Positions 8,415 to 16,525 of a stretch of 64,000 nt of DNA are shown one piece after another. The position numbers and the translations under genes are program-made. Position 1 is the first letter of the stretch, and every line of letters begins with the position of its first letter. This DNA is from Rhodovulum kholense (GTDB lineage Bacteria; Pseudomonadota; Alphaproteobacteria; Rhodobacterales; Rhodobacteraceae): contig NZ_QAYC01000010.1 in assembly GCF_003053725.1 (NCBI RefSeq), forward strand, positions 1-64,000, given 5' to 3'. Below the pieces are notes generated by a model, which was given only the letters and a program-made list of their open reading frames with translations, made no database searches and was not told where the DNA came from.

Positions 8415-9022
8415 GCCCGCGGCAGACCCGCGTCACGCCCCTGGGCGAGATCGTGGCCGACCCGGCGCGCGGTCTCTTCATGGGCAATCGCGGCTGCCTG
8501 CACGATGCCGAGGGGCGGCTTGGCCGGGCGCGCTGGCGCCACAAGGCCTGGATCTGCTGTCTTTTGCAGTTTCGCGACCGCCACCGCGCGGTGATGACGC
8601 CGGGGCGCTATACCGAGCTTTTCTTTCTGGACGAGGCGGTGGCGCTGGCGGCCGGGCACCGGCCCTGCGCCGAGTGCCGCCGCGCCGATTTCCGGCGCTT
8701 CGCCCAGGCCTTCGGGGTCGGGACGGCGACAGCGCTCGATGCGGCTCTGCATGCGGCGCGGCTTTGCCCGTCCAGCCGGGATCAGCGGCGCCACACGGCC
8801 CCGGCTGCCGCCCTGCCCGACGGCACCTTCGTGCTGCTGGAGGGAACCCCGCATCTGATTCTGGGCGCCGCCGCCCTGCCCTGGCAGGCCTCGGGCTATG
8901 GCGCGGCCCGCCCCCGCCCGGGCGGGGAGGTCACGGTTCTGACCCCGGCGCCGACGGTCGCGGCACTGACGGCGGGCTATCGGCCGGTGCTGCACCCAAG
9001 TGCCGCCGCCGGACCGGGCTAG
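8411..9022 (+). CDS. Conserved-looking hypothetical with HRPCAECR motif
   Basis: A 203-residue soluble protein, translationally coupled (ATGA) to the SDR gene. A central helical part (VMTPGRYTELFFLDEAVALA) leads into GHRPCAECRRADF, with Cys86 and Cys89. This resembles the zinc-binding FRPCxRCRP motif of Ada-type DNA repair proteins. Other cysteines occur at 29, 49 and 50. The C-terminal half is Ala/Pro-rich with no motif. I cannot name a function; a metal-binding fold is a reasonable inference. Its stop codon overlaps the end of the convergent uup gene. Confidence 0.6.
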   Translation: MSPRQTRVTPLGEIVADPARGLFMGNRGCLHDAEGRLGRARWRHKAWICCLLQFRDRHRAVMTPGRYTELFFLDEAVALAAGHRPCAECRRADFRRFAQAFGVGTATALDAALHAARLCPSSRDQRRHTAPAAALPDGTFVLLEGTPHLILGAAALPWQASGYGAARPRPGGEVTVLTPAPTVAALTAGYRPVLHPSAAAGPG

Positions 9023-10851
9023 CCTGCGTTCTCGGCCTTTTCGGCCAGCTCCAGCCAGTCTTCCTCGGCCTTGGACAGGGCCTCCTGGCGCGCGACCAGC
9101 GCCTCGGTCGCCTTGCGGAATTTCACCGGCTCGCGGGTGAAAAGATCGGGGTCGTCGAGCAGTTCCTCGAGCTTGGCGATCTCGGCCTCCAGCCGCGCGA
9201 TCTCGGCCGGAAGCGCGTCGAAGCGGTGCTTTTCGGTATAGCTGAGCCCCGGCGCCTTCTTCGGGCGTAAGGGTTCCGGTTTGGCCTGCGCGGCGGAAGG
9301 TTTTTCGGCGGACTTCCCGCCGGTCCGCTCGGAACCGGCGGTCTCGGCCCGCTGCGCGCGATAGTCGCTCCAGCCGCCGGCATAGACGACCGCGCGGCCG
9401 TCGCCCTCCATGGCGACGGTGGTGGTCGCGACGCGGTCGAGGAAATCGCGGTCGTGGCTGACCAGAAGGACGGTGCCGTCGAAGTCCGACACCAGCTCCT
9501 GCAACAGATCGAGCGTCTCGACGTCAAGATCGTTGGTCGGTTCGTCCAGCACCAGCAGGTTCGATTCGCGCGCCATGATCCGGGCCAGCAGCAGCCGCGC
9601 CCGTTCGCCGCCGGAAAGGGACCGCACCGGCGCGCGGGCCTGGGCGTCGTCGAAGAGGAATTCCTTGAGATAGCCCACGACATGCTTGGGCTGACCGCGG
9701 ACCAGAACCTGGTCGGCCTTGCCCGACACCCGCATCTCGGGATCGCCGGTCAGGCTTTCCCACAGCGTCATGTCGGGATCGAGCGCCGCGCGATTCTGGT
9801 CGAAAACGGCCATCTGCAGATTGGTGCCAAGCCGGACCTCGCCGCTGTCGGGGGCAAGCTCGCCGGTCAGCATCTTCAGAAGCGTGGTCTTGCCGACACC
9901 GTTGGGACCGACCAGCGCCACCCGCTCGCCGCGCTGGACGCGCAGCGAGAAGGGCTTGAGGATGACGCGGTCGCCGAAGCTCTTCGAGATGTCGGTCGCT
10001 TCGATCACCCGCTTGCCGGATTTGGGCCCCGCCTCCAGCGCCATCGCCGCGGTGCCCTGGCGGCGGATCATCGCCGAGCGGTCGTCGCGCATGGCATGCA
10101 GTGCCCGCAGGCGGCCCTGGTTGCGCTTGCGGCGGGCCGAGATGCCCTCGACCGCCCAGCGGGATTCGGCCTTGATCTTGCGGTCGAGCTTGTGGCGGGC
10201 CTCGTCCTCGTCGGCCCAGACCTTGTCGCGCCAGTCCTCGAAGTCGGCAAAGCCACGATCCTGGCGGCGGACCTCGCCCCGGTCGATCCACAGCGTGGCC
10301 CGGGTCAGGGCGCGCAGGAAGGCGCGGTCGTGCGAGATCAGCACATAGGCCGACCGGGTCTCGGCCAGCTGGGCCTCGAGCCAGCCGATTGCCTCGATAT
10401 CGAGATGGTTGGTGGGCTCGTCGAGCAGCATCAGGTCGGGTGCGGCGGCCAGCAGGCGCGCCAGCGCCGCCCGCCTGCGCTCGCCGCCCGAGGCGGTGGC
10501 GGCCGGGGCGGAAAGATCGAGCTTGAGCCCCTCGGCCGCCATCTCGGCGCGATAGCCTTCGCCCGGGGCCAGTGCCGCGGCGGCGAAATCGCCCAGCGTG
10601 GCATAGGCCGAGAGGTCGGGCTCCTGTTCCATATAGCCGACGGAGGTGCCGGGCGAGAGCACGCGGGCGCCGGAATCGGGCTCGACGAGGGCGGCCATGA
10701 CCTTCATCAGGGTCGATTTTCCCGACCCGTTGCGGCCGACCAGCGCGACCCGGTCGCCTTCCTGGATCACCAGATCGAGCCCGGCAAAGACCGGGCCTCC
10801 GCCGAAGGTGAGCGAGATCGACGACAGCTGAAGAAGGGGTGCGCGGGCCAT
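9019..10851 (-). CDS. uup: ABC-F ATPase Uup
   Basis: A 610-residue soluble ABC-F protein. Uup binds branched DNA or ribosomes and lowers transposon excision in E. coli. First module: GRNGSGKST near residue 38, signature SGGERRRAALA, Walker B LMLLDEPTNHLD. The linker is charged (RKIKAESRWAVEGISARRKR). Second module: GPNGVGKTT near 317, LSGGERARLLLARI, LLVLDEPTNDLD. A third part from about 520 is Lys/Glu-rich and forms the C-terminal coiled coil that marks Uup among ABC-F proteins. It is transcribed alone and converges on the SDR operon. It is the second ABC-F protein in the window. Confidence 0.88.
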   Translation of the reverse strand: MARAPLLQLSSISLTFGGGPVFAGLDLVIQEGDRVALVGRNGSGKSTLMKVMAALVEPDSGARVLSPGTSVGYMEQEPDLSAYATLGDFAAAALAPGEGYRAEMAAEGLKLDLSAPAATASGGERRRAALARLLAAAPDLMLLDEPTNHLDIEAIGWLEAQLAETRSAYVLISHDRAFLRALTRATLWIDRGEVRRQDRGFADFEDWRDKVWADEDEARHKLDRKIKAESRWAVEGISARRKRNQGRLRALHAMRDDRSAMIRRQGTAAMALEAGPKSGKRVIEATDISKSFGDRVILKPFSLRVQRGERVALVGPNGVGKTTLLKMLTGELAPDSGEVRLGTNLQMAVFDQNRAALDPDMTLWESLTGDPEMRVSGKADQVLVRGQPKHVVGYLKEFLFDDAQARAPVRSLSGGERARLLLARIMARESNLLVLDEPTNDLDVETLDLLQELVSDFDGTVLLVSHDRDFLDRVATTTVAMEGDGRAVVYAGGWSDYRAQRAETAGSERTGGKSAEKPSAAQAKPEPLRPKKAPGLSYTEKHRFDALPAEIARLEAEIAKLEELLDDPDLFTREPVKFRKATEALVARQEALSKAEEDWLELAEKAENAG

Positions 10852-10925
10852 GAGCGCTGGGTATGATGCCGGGTTGCCCCGGTCAAGCGGCAGAAGAGGG
10901 AAACGCCGGTCGGGGCGGGGCGGGC

Positions 10926-11002
10926 AAAATTCTTCGGCGAAGAATTTTGGGACCCGGGGCGGCGGCGCCGGGGACCGGTCACGGAATTTCGTGCGAAATT
11001 CC
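10926..11002. repeat. Pair of small palindromic hairpins
   Basis: Two perfect hairpins lie between uup and olsB: AAAATTCTTC/GAAGAATTTT with a three-base loop (10926-10948) and GGAATTTCG/CGAAATTCC with a two-base loop (10983-11002). They are AT-rich inside GC-rich DNA. A third of the same design is at 50407-50427. The second could help end olsB-proximal transcripts, but the shared design suggests a dispersed repeat. Confidence 0.6.
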
Positions 11003-11009
11003 GGGCGCG

Positions 11010-11756
11010 CTATCCGGCCGAGGCGCGCAGAAGCCGCTTGCGGGCGGGAGGAATCGCCCGGATTTCGAGCCCGGTGAAGACATGCAGCGTGTTGAGGTCG
11101 CGATCGACCACCGCATGGTCGGACACCCAGCCGCCCATCACCAGATAGCTGCGCAGGAGCGGCGGCATCCCCAGCATCGCCCGCCGGGCATCTGGCTGGC
11201 GCCGCCGCAGCATCTGCCCGAAGCGGAACACGTTCGGCGCCTTGACCCTCGGCAGCCAGCGTTTCGGCGCCAGATGCCGGTCCTGCAAGAGCGCGAAGGC
11301 ATCCATGTAGGTCTCGGCCTCGGTGCCCTTGAAGGACGAGCAGCCGAACAGCATCTCGACCTTCTCCTCATCCACGAATCGGGTCATCGCCCCCCAGGCC
11401 ACGCGCAGGATGTCGGGGTCGCGCCAGGCCGGGTGGATGCAGAACCGCCCCATCTCGACCATCGGCCCGTCGAAGGTCTCGAGCGCGGATAGCTCGTAAT
11501 ACTGGGCCGAATAGCTTTGCCCGATCTCGGCCCCGCCCTTCAGTGGCAGCAGCCGGAAACAGCAGACCAGCGTGCCGCTGCGGGTCTCCTCGACCAGCAC
11601 ATGGCGGCAGACCGCATCGAAGCAATCCGCATCGGCCCCTTCGGGATGGGTGTCCGTGGCGCGAAAGGCCAGATAGCGCAGACGCTGCGCGGCGAGGATG
11701 TCGGCCGGGGTTTCGGCCAGCCGCGCGGCATAGCGGCCCTTGCGAAGTGACAGCAT
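11010..11756 (-). CDS. olsB: Ornithine-acyl-ACP N-acyltransferase
   Basis: Catalyses the first step of ornithine lipid synthesis, moving a 3-hydroxyacyl chain from ACP to ornithine. The 248-residue protein belongs to the GNAT/hemolysin-like fold. Visible features are RLRYLAFRA near residue 27, a block with VEMGRFCIHPAWRDPDILRV, and FGCSSFKGTEAETYMDAFALL, all typical of OlsB. I chose the ATG at 11756 since upstream sequence in frame is not protein-like. The second enzyme, OlsA, is not adjacent. Ornithine lipids are common membrane lipids in Rhodobacteraceae. An uncharacterised GNAT enzyme is the alternative. Confidence 0.78.
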   Translation of the reverse strand: MLSLRKGRYAARLAETPADILAAQRLRYLAFRATDTHPEGADADCFDAVCRHVLVEETRSGTLVCCFRLLPLKGGAEIGQSYSAQYYELSALETFDGPMVEMGRFCIHPAWRDPDILRVAWGAMTRFVDEEKVEMLFGCSSFKGTEAETYMDAFALLQDRHLAPKRWLPRVKAPNVFRFGQMLRRRQPDARRAMLGMPPLLRSYLVMGGWVSDHAVVDRDLNTLHVFTGLEIRAIPPARKRLLRASAG

Positions 11757-11864
11757 CGTGACGGCTCCACGGGACTGGCGGGACTGGATCGCCCGCCTAG
11801 ATATTGTCCGAAGGCCGATAGCACACAAGATGTGACAGAACCCTGACAGGACCCGCGAGACCAA

Positions 11865-12284
11865 ATGACCCAGAAAGTTTCCAAACCCGATTCCGAATGG
11901 CGCGCCGAGCTGTCGGACCTCGCCTACCGGGTCACCCGCAAGCACGCGACCGAACGCCCCTTTTCGCATGACGACTTTCCGAAGGCGCCCGGCACCTACA
12001 CCTGCGTCTGCTGCGGCGCCCCGCTTTTCGCGCAATCCGACAAGTTCGACAGCGGCACCGGCTGGCCCAGTTTCACCCGTCCGGCCAGCCCCGAGGCGGT
12101 CGGCGAGCAGAGCGACCGGAGCCTTCTGATGAAGCGCACCGAGGTGCATTGCGCGGCCTGCGCGGCCCATCTGGGCCATGTCTTTCCGGACGGCCCCGCA
12201 CCGACCGGGCTGCGCTACTGCATCAACGGCGTGGCGCTCGACTTCACGCCGGAAAGCACCGGAGACGGCACCGACGCGGACTAG
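11865..12284 (+). CDS. msrB: Peptide-methionine (R)-S-oxide reductase
   Basis: Repairs oxidised methionine by reducing the R-sulfoxide, using thioredoxin. The 139-residue protein shows the whole SelR domain: zinc ligands Cys47/Cys50 and Cys96/Cys99, the GTGWPSF block at 64-70, and catalytic Cys119 in RYCIN. The start at 11865 gives the typical short N-terminus. There is no signal peptide, so it is cytoplasmic. It stands alone, divergent from olsB and convergent with bamE, with a strong hairpin between it and bamE. Confidence 0.93.
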   Translation: MTQKVSKPDSEWRAELSDLAYRVTRKHATERPFSHDDFPKAPGTYTCVCCGAPLFAQSDKFDSGTGWPSFTRPASPEAVGEQSDRSLLMKRTEVHCAACAAHLGHVFPDGPAPTGLRYCINGVALDFTPESTGDGTDAD

Positions 12285-12304
12285 CGTCAGAGCCCGATCC
12301 CCCG

Positions 12305-12328
12305 GCCGCGTCCCGGGCGGGACGCGGC
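12305..12328. terminator. Bidirectional hairpin between msrB and bamE
   Basis: A perfect ten-base stem, GCCGCGTCCC/GGGACGCGGC, with a GGGC loop sits between two convergent genes. There is no long T run on either side, but the position and strength suit a shared terminator. Confidence 0.65.
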
Positions 12329-12334
12329 GCGCGC

Positions 12335-12799
12335 CTAACGGTCGCCGATGATGTCCTCGGCATTGAACTGGCCGATATTGCCCAGCATCTGCCGCAGGAA
12401 CGAGACGCCCTTGATGTTGCTTTCGGTCACACGCCGGTTCAGCGCGATCACGCGGCCGTCCTCCAGCCCGAACCGTTCGACATTCTCGACCGTCCCGGCC
12501 TTGTCGAAGGAGATCGCGACGACCTGACGCTCGGTCTCCTTGGGTTCGCGGAAACCGACCGTCTCCCAGTCGCTTTGCACGTAATACCATGCGTCGTCGC
12601 GCATCACGCCGCCCATCGTCGGCGGTCCGACCAGTTCGGCCACGCTGTCGCGCGTGTCGACACCGACCGTGACCCCGGCGAGATCCTCGTCGGACGGAGC
12701 ATAGCCGTGGCTGCGCTGGATCGGAGAGCAGGCCAGCAGACCGGCGGAGAGAATGGCCGTCAGCGCCAGTTTGGCGTGCACTGCCCGGGGCCTTGCCAT
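12335..12799 (-). CDS. bamE: Outer membrane assembly lipoprotein BamE
   Basis: BamE is a small lipoprotein of the BAM complex that inserts beta-barrel proteins into the outer membrane. The 154-residue protein has an N-terminal signal with a lipobox ending LLAC, giving lipidated Cys24. The mature part shows the SmpA/OmlA fold pattern: TRDSVAELVGPPT, then WYYVQSDWETVGF, and VVAISFDKAGTVENVE. Length fits alphaproteobacterial BamE. It is divergent from the yceD-rpmF-plsX-fabH block. Confidence 0.85.
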   Translation of the reverse strand: MARPRAVHAKLALTAILSAGLLACSPIQRSHGYAPSDEDLAGVTVGVDTRDSVAELVGPPTMGGVMRDDAWYYVQSDWETVGFREPKETERQVVAISFDKAGTVENVERFGLEDGRVIALNRRVTESNIKGVSFLRQMLGNIGQFNAEDIIGDR

Positions 12800-12882
12800 C
12801 GCAACCTCTTGTCACAGGGGTTTTTCACTTCTATCCCGCTTAGCAGATCGTATGCCCCGGGTTCAAGAATGGAACGTGAACC

Positions 12883-13479
12883 ATGGCCAACACAGCTGAA
12901 ACGCCCAAAGGCACCCACCCGCCCCTGCGGCTTGACCGCCGCGGAGGCCGCGACCCGGTCGCCTTCACGCTGATCCCCGAACCCGCCGAGCGCAGCGAGA
13001 TCGCCGGTCGGCTTGGCCTTTCCGCGCTGAAGAAGCTGCGCTTCGCGGGCGAGATCCGCCCCGAAGGCGCGCGCGACTGGCGGCTCGAGGCCGAGCTTGG
13101 CGCCACCGTGGTGCAGCCCTGCGTCGTCACGCTGGCGCCCGTGAGCACCCGGATCGACAGTCCGGTCCTGCGGCTTTACCGCGCCGACATGCCGTCCCGG
13201 CCCGAGGGCGACGAGATCGAGATGCCCGAGGACGACAGCGAGGAACCGCTGCCCGACACGCTCGACCTCGCGCGGGTGATGGAAGAGGCGCTGGCCTTGG
13301 CGCTGCCGCTTTATCCGCGCGCCGAGGGGGCCGAACTGGGCGAGGCGAGCTTTGCCGCGCCCGGAACGGCGCCGATGCAGGATGCCGAGGTCAAGCCCTT
13401 TGCCGCCCTGGCCCGGCTGCGCGACCGTGCGGAAGGCGAAACCGACCACGGCCCGGACGGCGAAAACGGCGGCGACTGA
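12883..13479 (+). CDS. yceD: YceD/DUF177 family protein
   Basis: A 198-residue protein of the DUF177 family, required for normal 23S rRNA accumulation and nearly always next to rpmF. The conserved Cys in the VVQPCVVTLAPV segment (about residue 84) and the acidic DLARVMEEALALALPLYPR block fit the family. The N-terminus is basic and Pro-rich, the C-terminus acidic. It precedes rpmF by 297 bases, wider than usual, so rpmF may have its own promoter. Confidence 0.82.
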   Translation: MANTAETPKGTHPPLRLDRRGGRDPVAFTLIPEPAERSEIAGRLGLSALKKLRFAGEIRPEGARDWRLEAELGATVVQPCVVTLAPVSTRIDSPVLRLYRADMPSRPEGDEIEMPEDDSEEPLPDTLDLARVMEEALALALPLYPRAEGAELGEASFAAPGTAPMQDAEVKPFAALARLRDRAEGETDHGPDGENGGD

Positions 13480-13776
13480 TCGGGGCGGACGGGTTTTGCC
13501 GCGCGCCCTGCCCCGGCCTGCGACCTCGCCCCGCCCCTTTGGGCGCGCTGCGGGGCCGGTTTCGGGATCGGGATACCCCGGTGTCGCAACGCGACGGAAA
13601 ATCGCGCCTCGCACCTGAAAGACAGGGCCAGAAAGGGGCTTGCGCCCGACCAGAATCGCAGTATGTTCCCGGCCTCGCTTGCACGATGGATCGGACGCCG
13701 CGCCAAGGGCGCTGAGAGACGCGCGTTCCCAACGAAAGAACACCGGGCCAAGGCCCCTCCAGACCGAGGTTGAGAC
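13480..13776 (+). promoter_or_regulatory. Probable rpmF leader and promoter region
   Basis: The 297 bases between yceD and rpmF hold no gene. A weak sigma-70-like pair, TTGCGC and TATGTT with 16 bases between, starts near 13639. The position, about 110 bases before rpmF, is reasonable but the match is poor. Confidence 0.3.
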
Positions 13777-13986
13777 ATGGCTGTCCCTCAGAATAAAGTC
13801 ACGCGGTCCCGCCGCAACCAACGCCGTTCGCACGATGCGCTCGTCCCGGGCAACCCGGCCGAATGCTCGAACTGCGGCGAGCTGAAGCGTCCGCACCACG
13901 TCTGCGCGGCCTGCGGCCATTATGACGATCGCGAGATCGTGGCCCAAGCCGACGAGATCGACCTGGACGAAGAAGACGCGGCATAA
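13777..13986 (+). CDS. rpmF: 50S ribosomal protein L32
   Basis: Small basic protein of the large ribosomal subunit, 69 residues. The start [20 protein letters not shown] is the family hallmark. A zinc ribbon is formed by Cys30, Cys33, Cys43 and Cys46, so this is the zinc-containing (C+) form. The acidic tail is typical of alphaproteobacterial L32. It lies 27 bases before plsX, the usual order linking ribosome and phospholipid synthesis. Confidence 0.95.
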   Translation: MAVPQNKVTRSRRNQRRSHDALVPGNPAECSNCGELKRPHHVCAACGHYDDREIVAQADEIDLDEEDAA

Positions 13987-14013
13987 TCCGCCCCAAAAGG
14001 CGCGCGTCTCTCC

Positions 14014-15117
14014 ATGACCGAAGAGCATCTCCAGGAGCTGCGCGCCGCCCCGCGCACCGTGATATCGGTGGACGCCATGGGTGGCGATCGCGGCCCTGCG
14101 GCTGTTGTCGCGGGCATTGCCTTGTCCGCAGCCAAGAATCCGGACATCCGCTTCATTCTGCATGGGCAGCGCGACGAGCTTGAAAAGCTGGTCGCGCGAC
14201 GCAAGCCCCTGCGCGGGCGGGTGGAGATCCGGCATGCGGATGGCGTCGTCACCATGGACGCCAAGCCCAGCCATGTGATGCGCCACGGCCAGGACACCTC
14301 GATGTGGTCGGCCATCGACTCGGTGCGCCATGGCGAGGCCACGGTGGCCGTGTCCTGCGGCAATACCGGGGCGCTGATGCTGCTGTCGATCATGCGGCTC
14401 AGGAAACTGCCGGGCGTGAACCGGCCGGCCATCGCCTGTCTGTGGCCGTCGCGCAATCCCGGCGGGTTCAACGTGATGCTCGATGTCGGCGCCGATGTGC
14501 GCGCGGACGAGCGCGACCTGCTGCAATATGCGCTGATGGGCACCTCTTATGCCCGGAACGGGCTGGGGCTCGACCGGCCGCGCGTCGGGCTTCTGAATGT
14601 CGGCACCGAAGAGAACAAGGGCCGGGCCGAGCTGAAGGCCGCCCATGACCTGATCGAGGCCGCGGCCGAACAGGCGAATTACAGCTTCGTCGGCTTCGTC
14701 GAGGGCGGCGATATTCCCTCGTCGAAGGTCGATGTCATCGTCACCGACGGGTTTACCGGCAATGTGGCGCTGAAGACCGGCGAGGGCACCGCCAAGCTGC
14801 TGGGCGATTTCATGCGCGAGGCCTTCACCGCGACGCCGCTGTCGAAGGTCGCGGCTCTGCTGGCCTATACCTCGCTCAGGCGTCTCAAGAAAAGAATGGA
14901 CCCAAGGCGCGCCAATGGCGGCGTGTTTCTCGGGCTGAACGGAACGGTGGTGAAATCGCACGGCTCGTCGGATGCGACGGGCGTGTCGGCTGCGGTCAAG
15001 CTCGCCTTCGAGCTGGCGCAGTCGGGCTTCACCGAACGTCTGGCCGCGCGGGTCGCGGCCAGCAATGCGACAGGACCGGACGCGCTCCGGGAACTTGCCG
15101 GCGGGCGTAAGGGGTAG
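14014..15117 (+). CDS. plsX: Phosphate acyltransferase PlsX
   Basis: Converts acyl-ACP to acyl-phosphate, the donor for PlsY in phosphatidic acid synthesis. The 367-residue protein has the signature SVDAMGGDRGPAAVVAG near residues 19-35, the HGEATVAVSCGNTGALM block, and DVIVTDGFTGNVALKTGEG. It is a peripheral membrane or soluble enzyme without membrane spans. It starts 27 bases after rpmF and ends two bases before fabH, so all three are probably co-transcribed. Confidence 0.95.
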   Translation: MTEEHLQELRAAPRTVISVDAMGGDRGPAAVVAGIALSAAKNPDIRFILHGQRDELEKLVARRKPLRGRVEIRHADGVVTMDAKPSHVMRHGQDTSMWSAIDSVRHGEATVAVSCGNTGALMLLSIMRLRKLPGVNRPAIACLWPSRNPGGFNVMLDVGADVRADERDLLQYALMGTSYARNGLGLDRPRVGLLNVGTEENKGRAELKAAHDLIEAAAEQANYSFVGFVEGGDIPSSKVDVIVTDGFTGNVALKTGEGTAKLLGDFMREAFTATPLSKVAALLAYTSLRRLKKRMDPRRANGGVFLGLNGTVVKSHGSSDATGVSAAVKLAFELAQSGFTERLAARVAASNATGPDALRELAGGRKG

Positions 15118-15119
15118 GA

Positions 15120-16091
15120 ATGGGTACGAGGGCGATCGTCCGGGGTGTCGGGCATTATCTTCCGGCGCGCGTTGTGGAAAACGCCGAATTCGAGGCGACG
15201 CTCGACACATCGGACGAATGGATCCGCTCGCGCTCGGGGATCGAACGGCGGCATTTCGCGGCCGAGGGCGAGACCACCTCGCAGATGGCCATCGCCGCCG
15301 CCCGCGCCGCGCTGGACGATGCCGGGCTTGAGGCCGACGACATCGACGCCATCGTGCTGGCGACCTCGACCGCCGATCTGACCTTCCCGTCCGCCGCGAC
15401 TATGGTGCAGGCCGGGCTGGGCATGAGCCGGGGCTTTGCCTATGACGTGCAGGCGGTCTGCGCGGGCTTTGTCTTTGCCATGGCCAATGCCAATGCGATG
15501 ATTTCTTCGGGCCTGGCCCGCCGCGTGATGGTGATCGGCGCCGAGACCTTCAGCCGGATCATGGACTGGACCGACCGCGGCACCTGCGTTCTGTTCGGCG
15601 ACGGCGCGGGCGCGCTGATCCTCGAGGCGGCCGAGGGCACCGGTGCGGCCGCCGATCGCGGCATTCTCGCGGTCGATCTGAATTCCGACGGGCGCCACCG
15701 CGATATCCTCTATGTCGATGGCGGGGTCTCGACCGGCACCACCGGGCATCTGGTGATGCATGGCAAGGAAGTCTTCCGACATGCCGTCGAGAAACTGGCC
15801 GATACCGCCCATTCCGCGCTGGACAAGGCCGGGCTGGCCGGGACCGATGTCGACTGGCTGGTGCCGCATCAGGCCAATCTCAGGATCATCAAGGCCACCG
15901 CGCAGCGGCTGCACCTGCCGATGGAGAAGGTGATCGTCACCGTCCAGGACCACGGCAACACCTCGGCCGCGTCGATTCCGCTGGCGCTGTCGGTCGGGCG
16001 GCACGAAGGCCGGATCAAGGATGGCGATCTGGTCGTGACCGAGGCAATCGGCGGCGGCCTTGCCTGGGGATCGGTCGTCCTGCGCTGGTAG
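15120..16091 (+). CDS. fabH: 3-oxoacyl-ACP synthase III
   Basis: Starts fatty acid synthesis by condensing acetyl-CoA with malonyl-ACP. The 323-residue thiolase-fold enzyme has nucleophile Cys114 in DVQAVCAGFVFA, then the catalytic His in WLVPHQANLRII and Asn in DHGNTSAASIPLAL. SDEWIRSRSGIERRHF at 31-46 is a typical FabH segment. It is immediately downstream of plsX. The spacing to ihfA (125 bases, with a clear promoter) suggests the operon ends here. Confidence 0.95.
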   Translation: MGTRAIVRGVGHYLPARVVENAEFEATLDTSDEWIRSRSGIERRHFAAEGETTSQMAIAAARAALDDAGLEADDIDAIVLATSTADLTFPSAATMVQAGLGMSRGFAYDVQAVCAGFVFAMANANAMISSGLARRVMVIGAETFSRIMDWTDRGTCVLFGDGAGALILEAAEGTGAAADRGILAVDLNSDGRHRDILYVDGGVSTGTTGHLVMHGKEVFRHAVEKLADTAHSALDKAGLAGTDVDWLVPHQANLRIIKATAQRLHLPMEKVIVTVQDHGNTSAASIPLALSVGRHEGRIKDGDLVVTEAIGGGLAWGSVVLRW

Positions 16092-16137
16092 GCGCGCTTC
16101 GCGTGCCACCTTCGCCCGTCCCGTCAAGTTCCCCGTA

Positions 16138-16167
16138 TTGACACGGAAAATCAAATCTACCTAAGGT
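16138..16167 (+). promoter_or_regulatory. Sigma-70-type promoter for ihfA
   Basis: A consensus -35 TTGACA (16138-16143) is followed after 18 bases by a -10-like TAAGGT (16162-16167). It lies 50 bases ahead of the ihfA start in an AT-rich patch. Confidence 0.55.
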
Positions 16168-16216
16168 TTTGGCAACCAAGGGTTTCAATATTTGCTGTCA
16201 GAGAATGGGGGAGATC

Positions 16217-16519
16217 ATGGCAGGCAACACGCTGACGCGCATGGACCTGACCGAGGCGGTATTCCGCGAGGTCGGTCTGTCGCGCAACGAATCCGCATCC
16301 CTGGTCGAAAGTGTGCTGCAGCACATGTCCGACGCGCTGGTCCGGGGTGAGACGGTCAAGATCTCGTCCTTCGGGACCTTCTCGATCCGCTCGAAGGCGG
16401 CGCGGGTCGGGCGCAATCCCAAGACCGGGGAAGAGGTGCCGATCCATCCGCGGCGGGTGCTGACCTTCCGGCCCTCGCATCTGATGAAAGACCGCGTGGC
16501 GGCCGGCAACAAGGGCTGA
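16217..16519 (+). CDS. ihfA: Integration host factor alpha subunit
   Basis: DNA-bending subunit that pairs with IhfB; in this window it would assist sigma-54/NifA promoters by looping. The 100-residue protein has the HU/IHF fold: N-terminal helices ([20 protein letters not shown]) and the arm with [17 protein letters not shown], where the Arg-Asn-Pro motif intercalates into DNA. I chose the ATG at 16217, after GGGGGAG, because it gives the standard length. It is followed six bases later by the MerR-type gene, the conserved alphaproteobacterial order. Confidence 0.93.
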   Translation: MAGNTLTRMDLTEAVFREVGLSRNESASLVESVLQHMSDALVRGETVKISSFGTFSIRSKAARVGRNPKTGEEVPIHPRRVLTFRPSHLMKDRVAAGNKG

Positions 16520-16525
16520 CCGGCA

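Noticed and set aside
12760-15210. 816-codon minus-strand frame over yceD, rpmF and plsX
   Set aside because: Antisense shadow of clearly identified genes; random His/Arg/Gly-rich composition.
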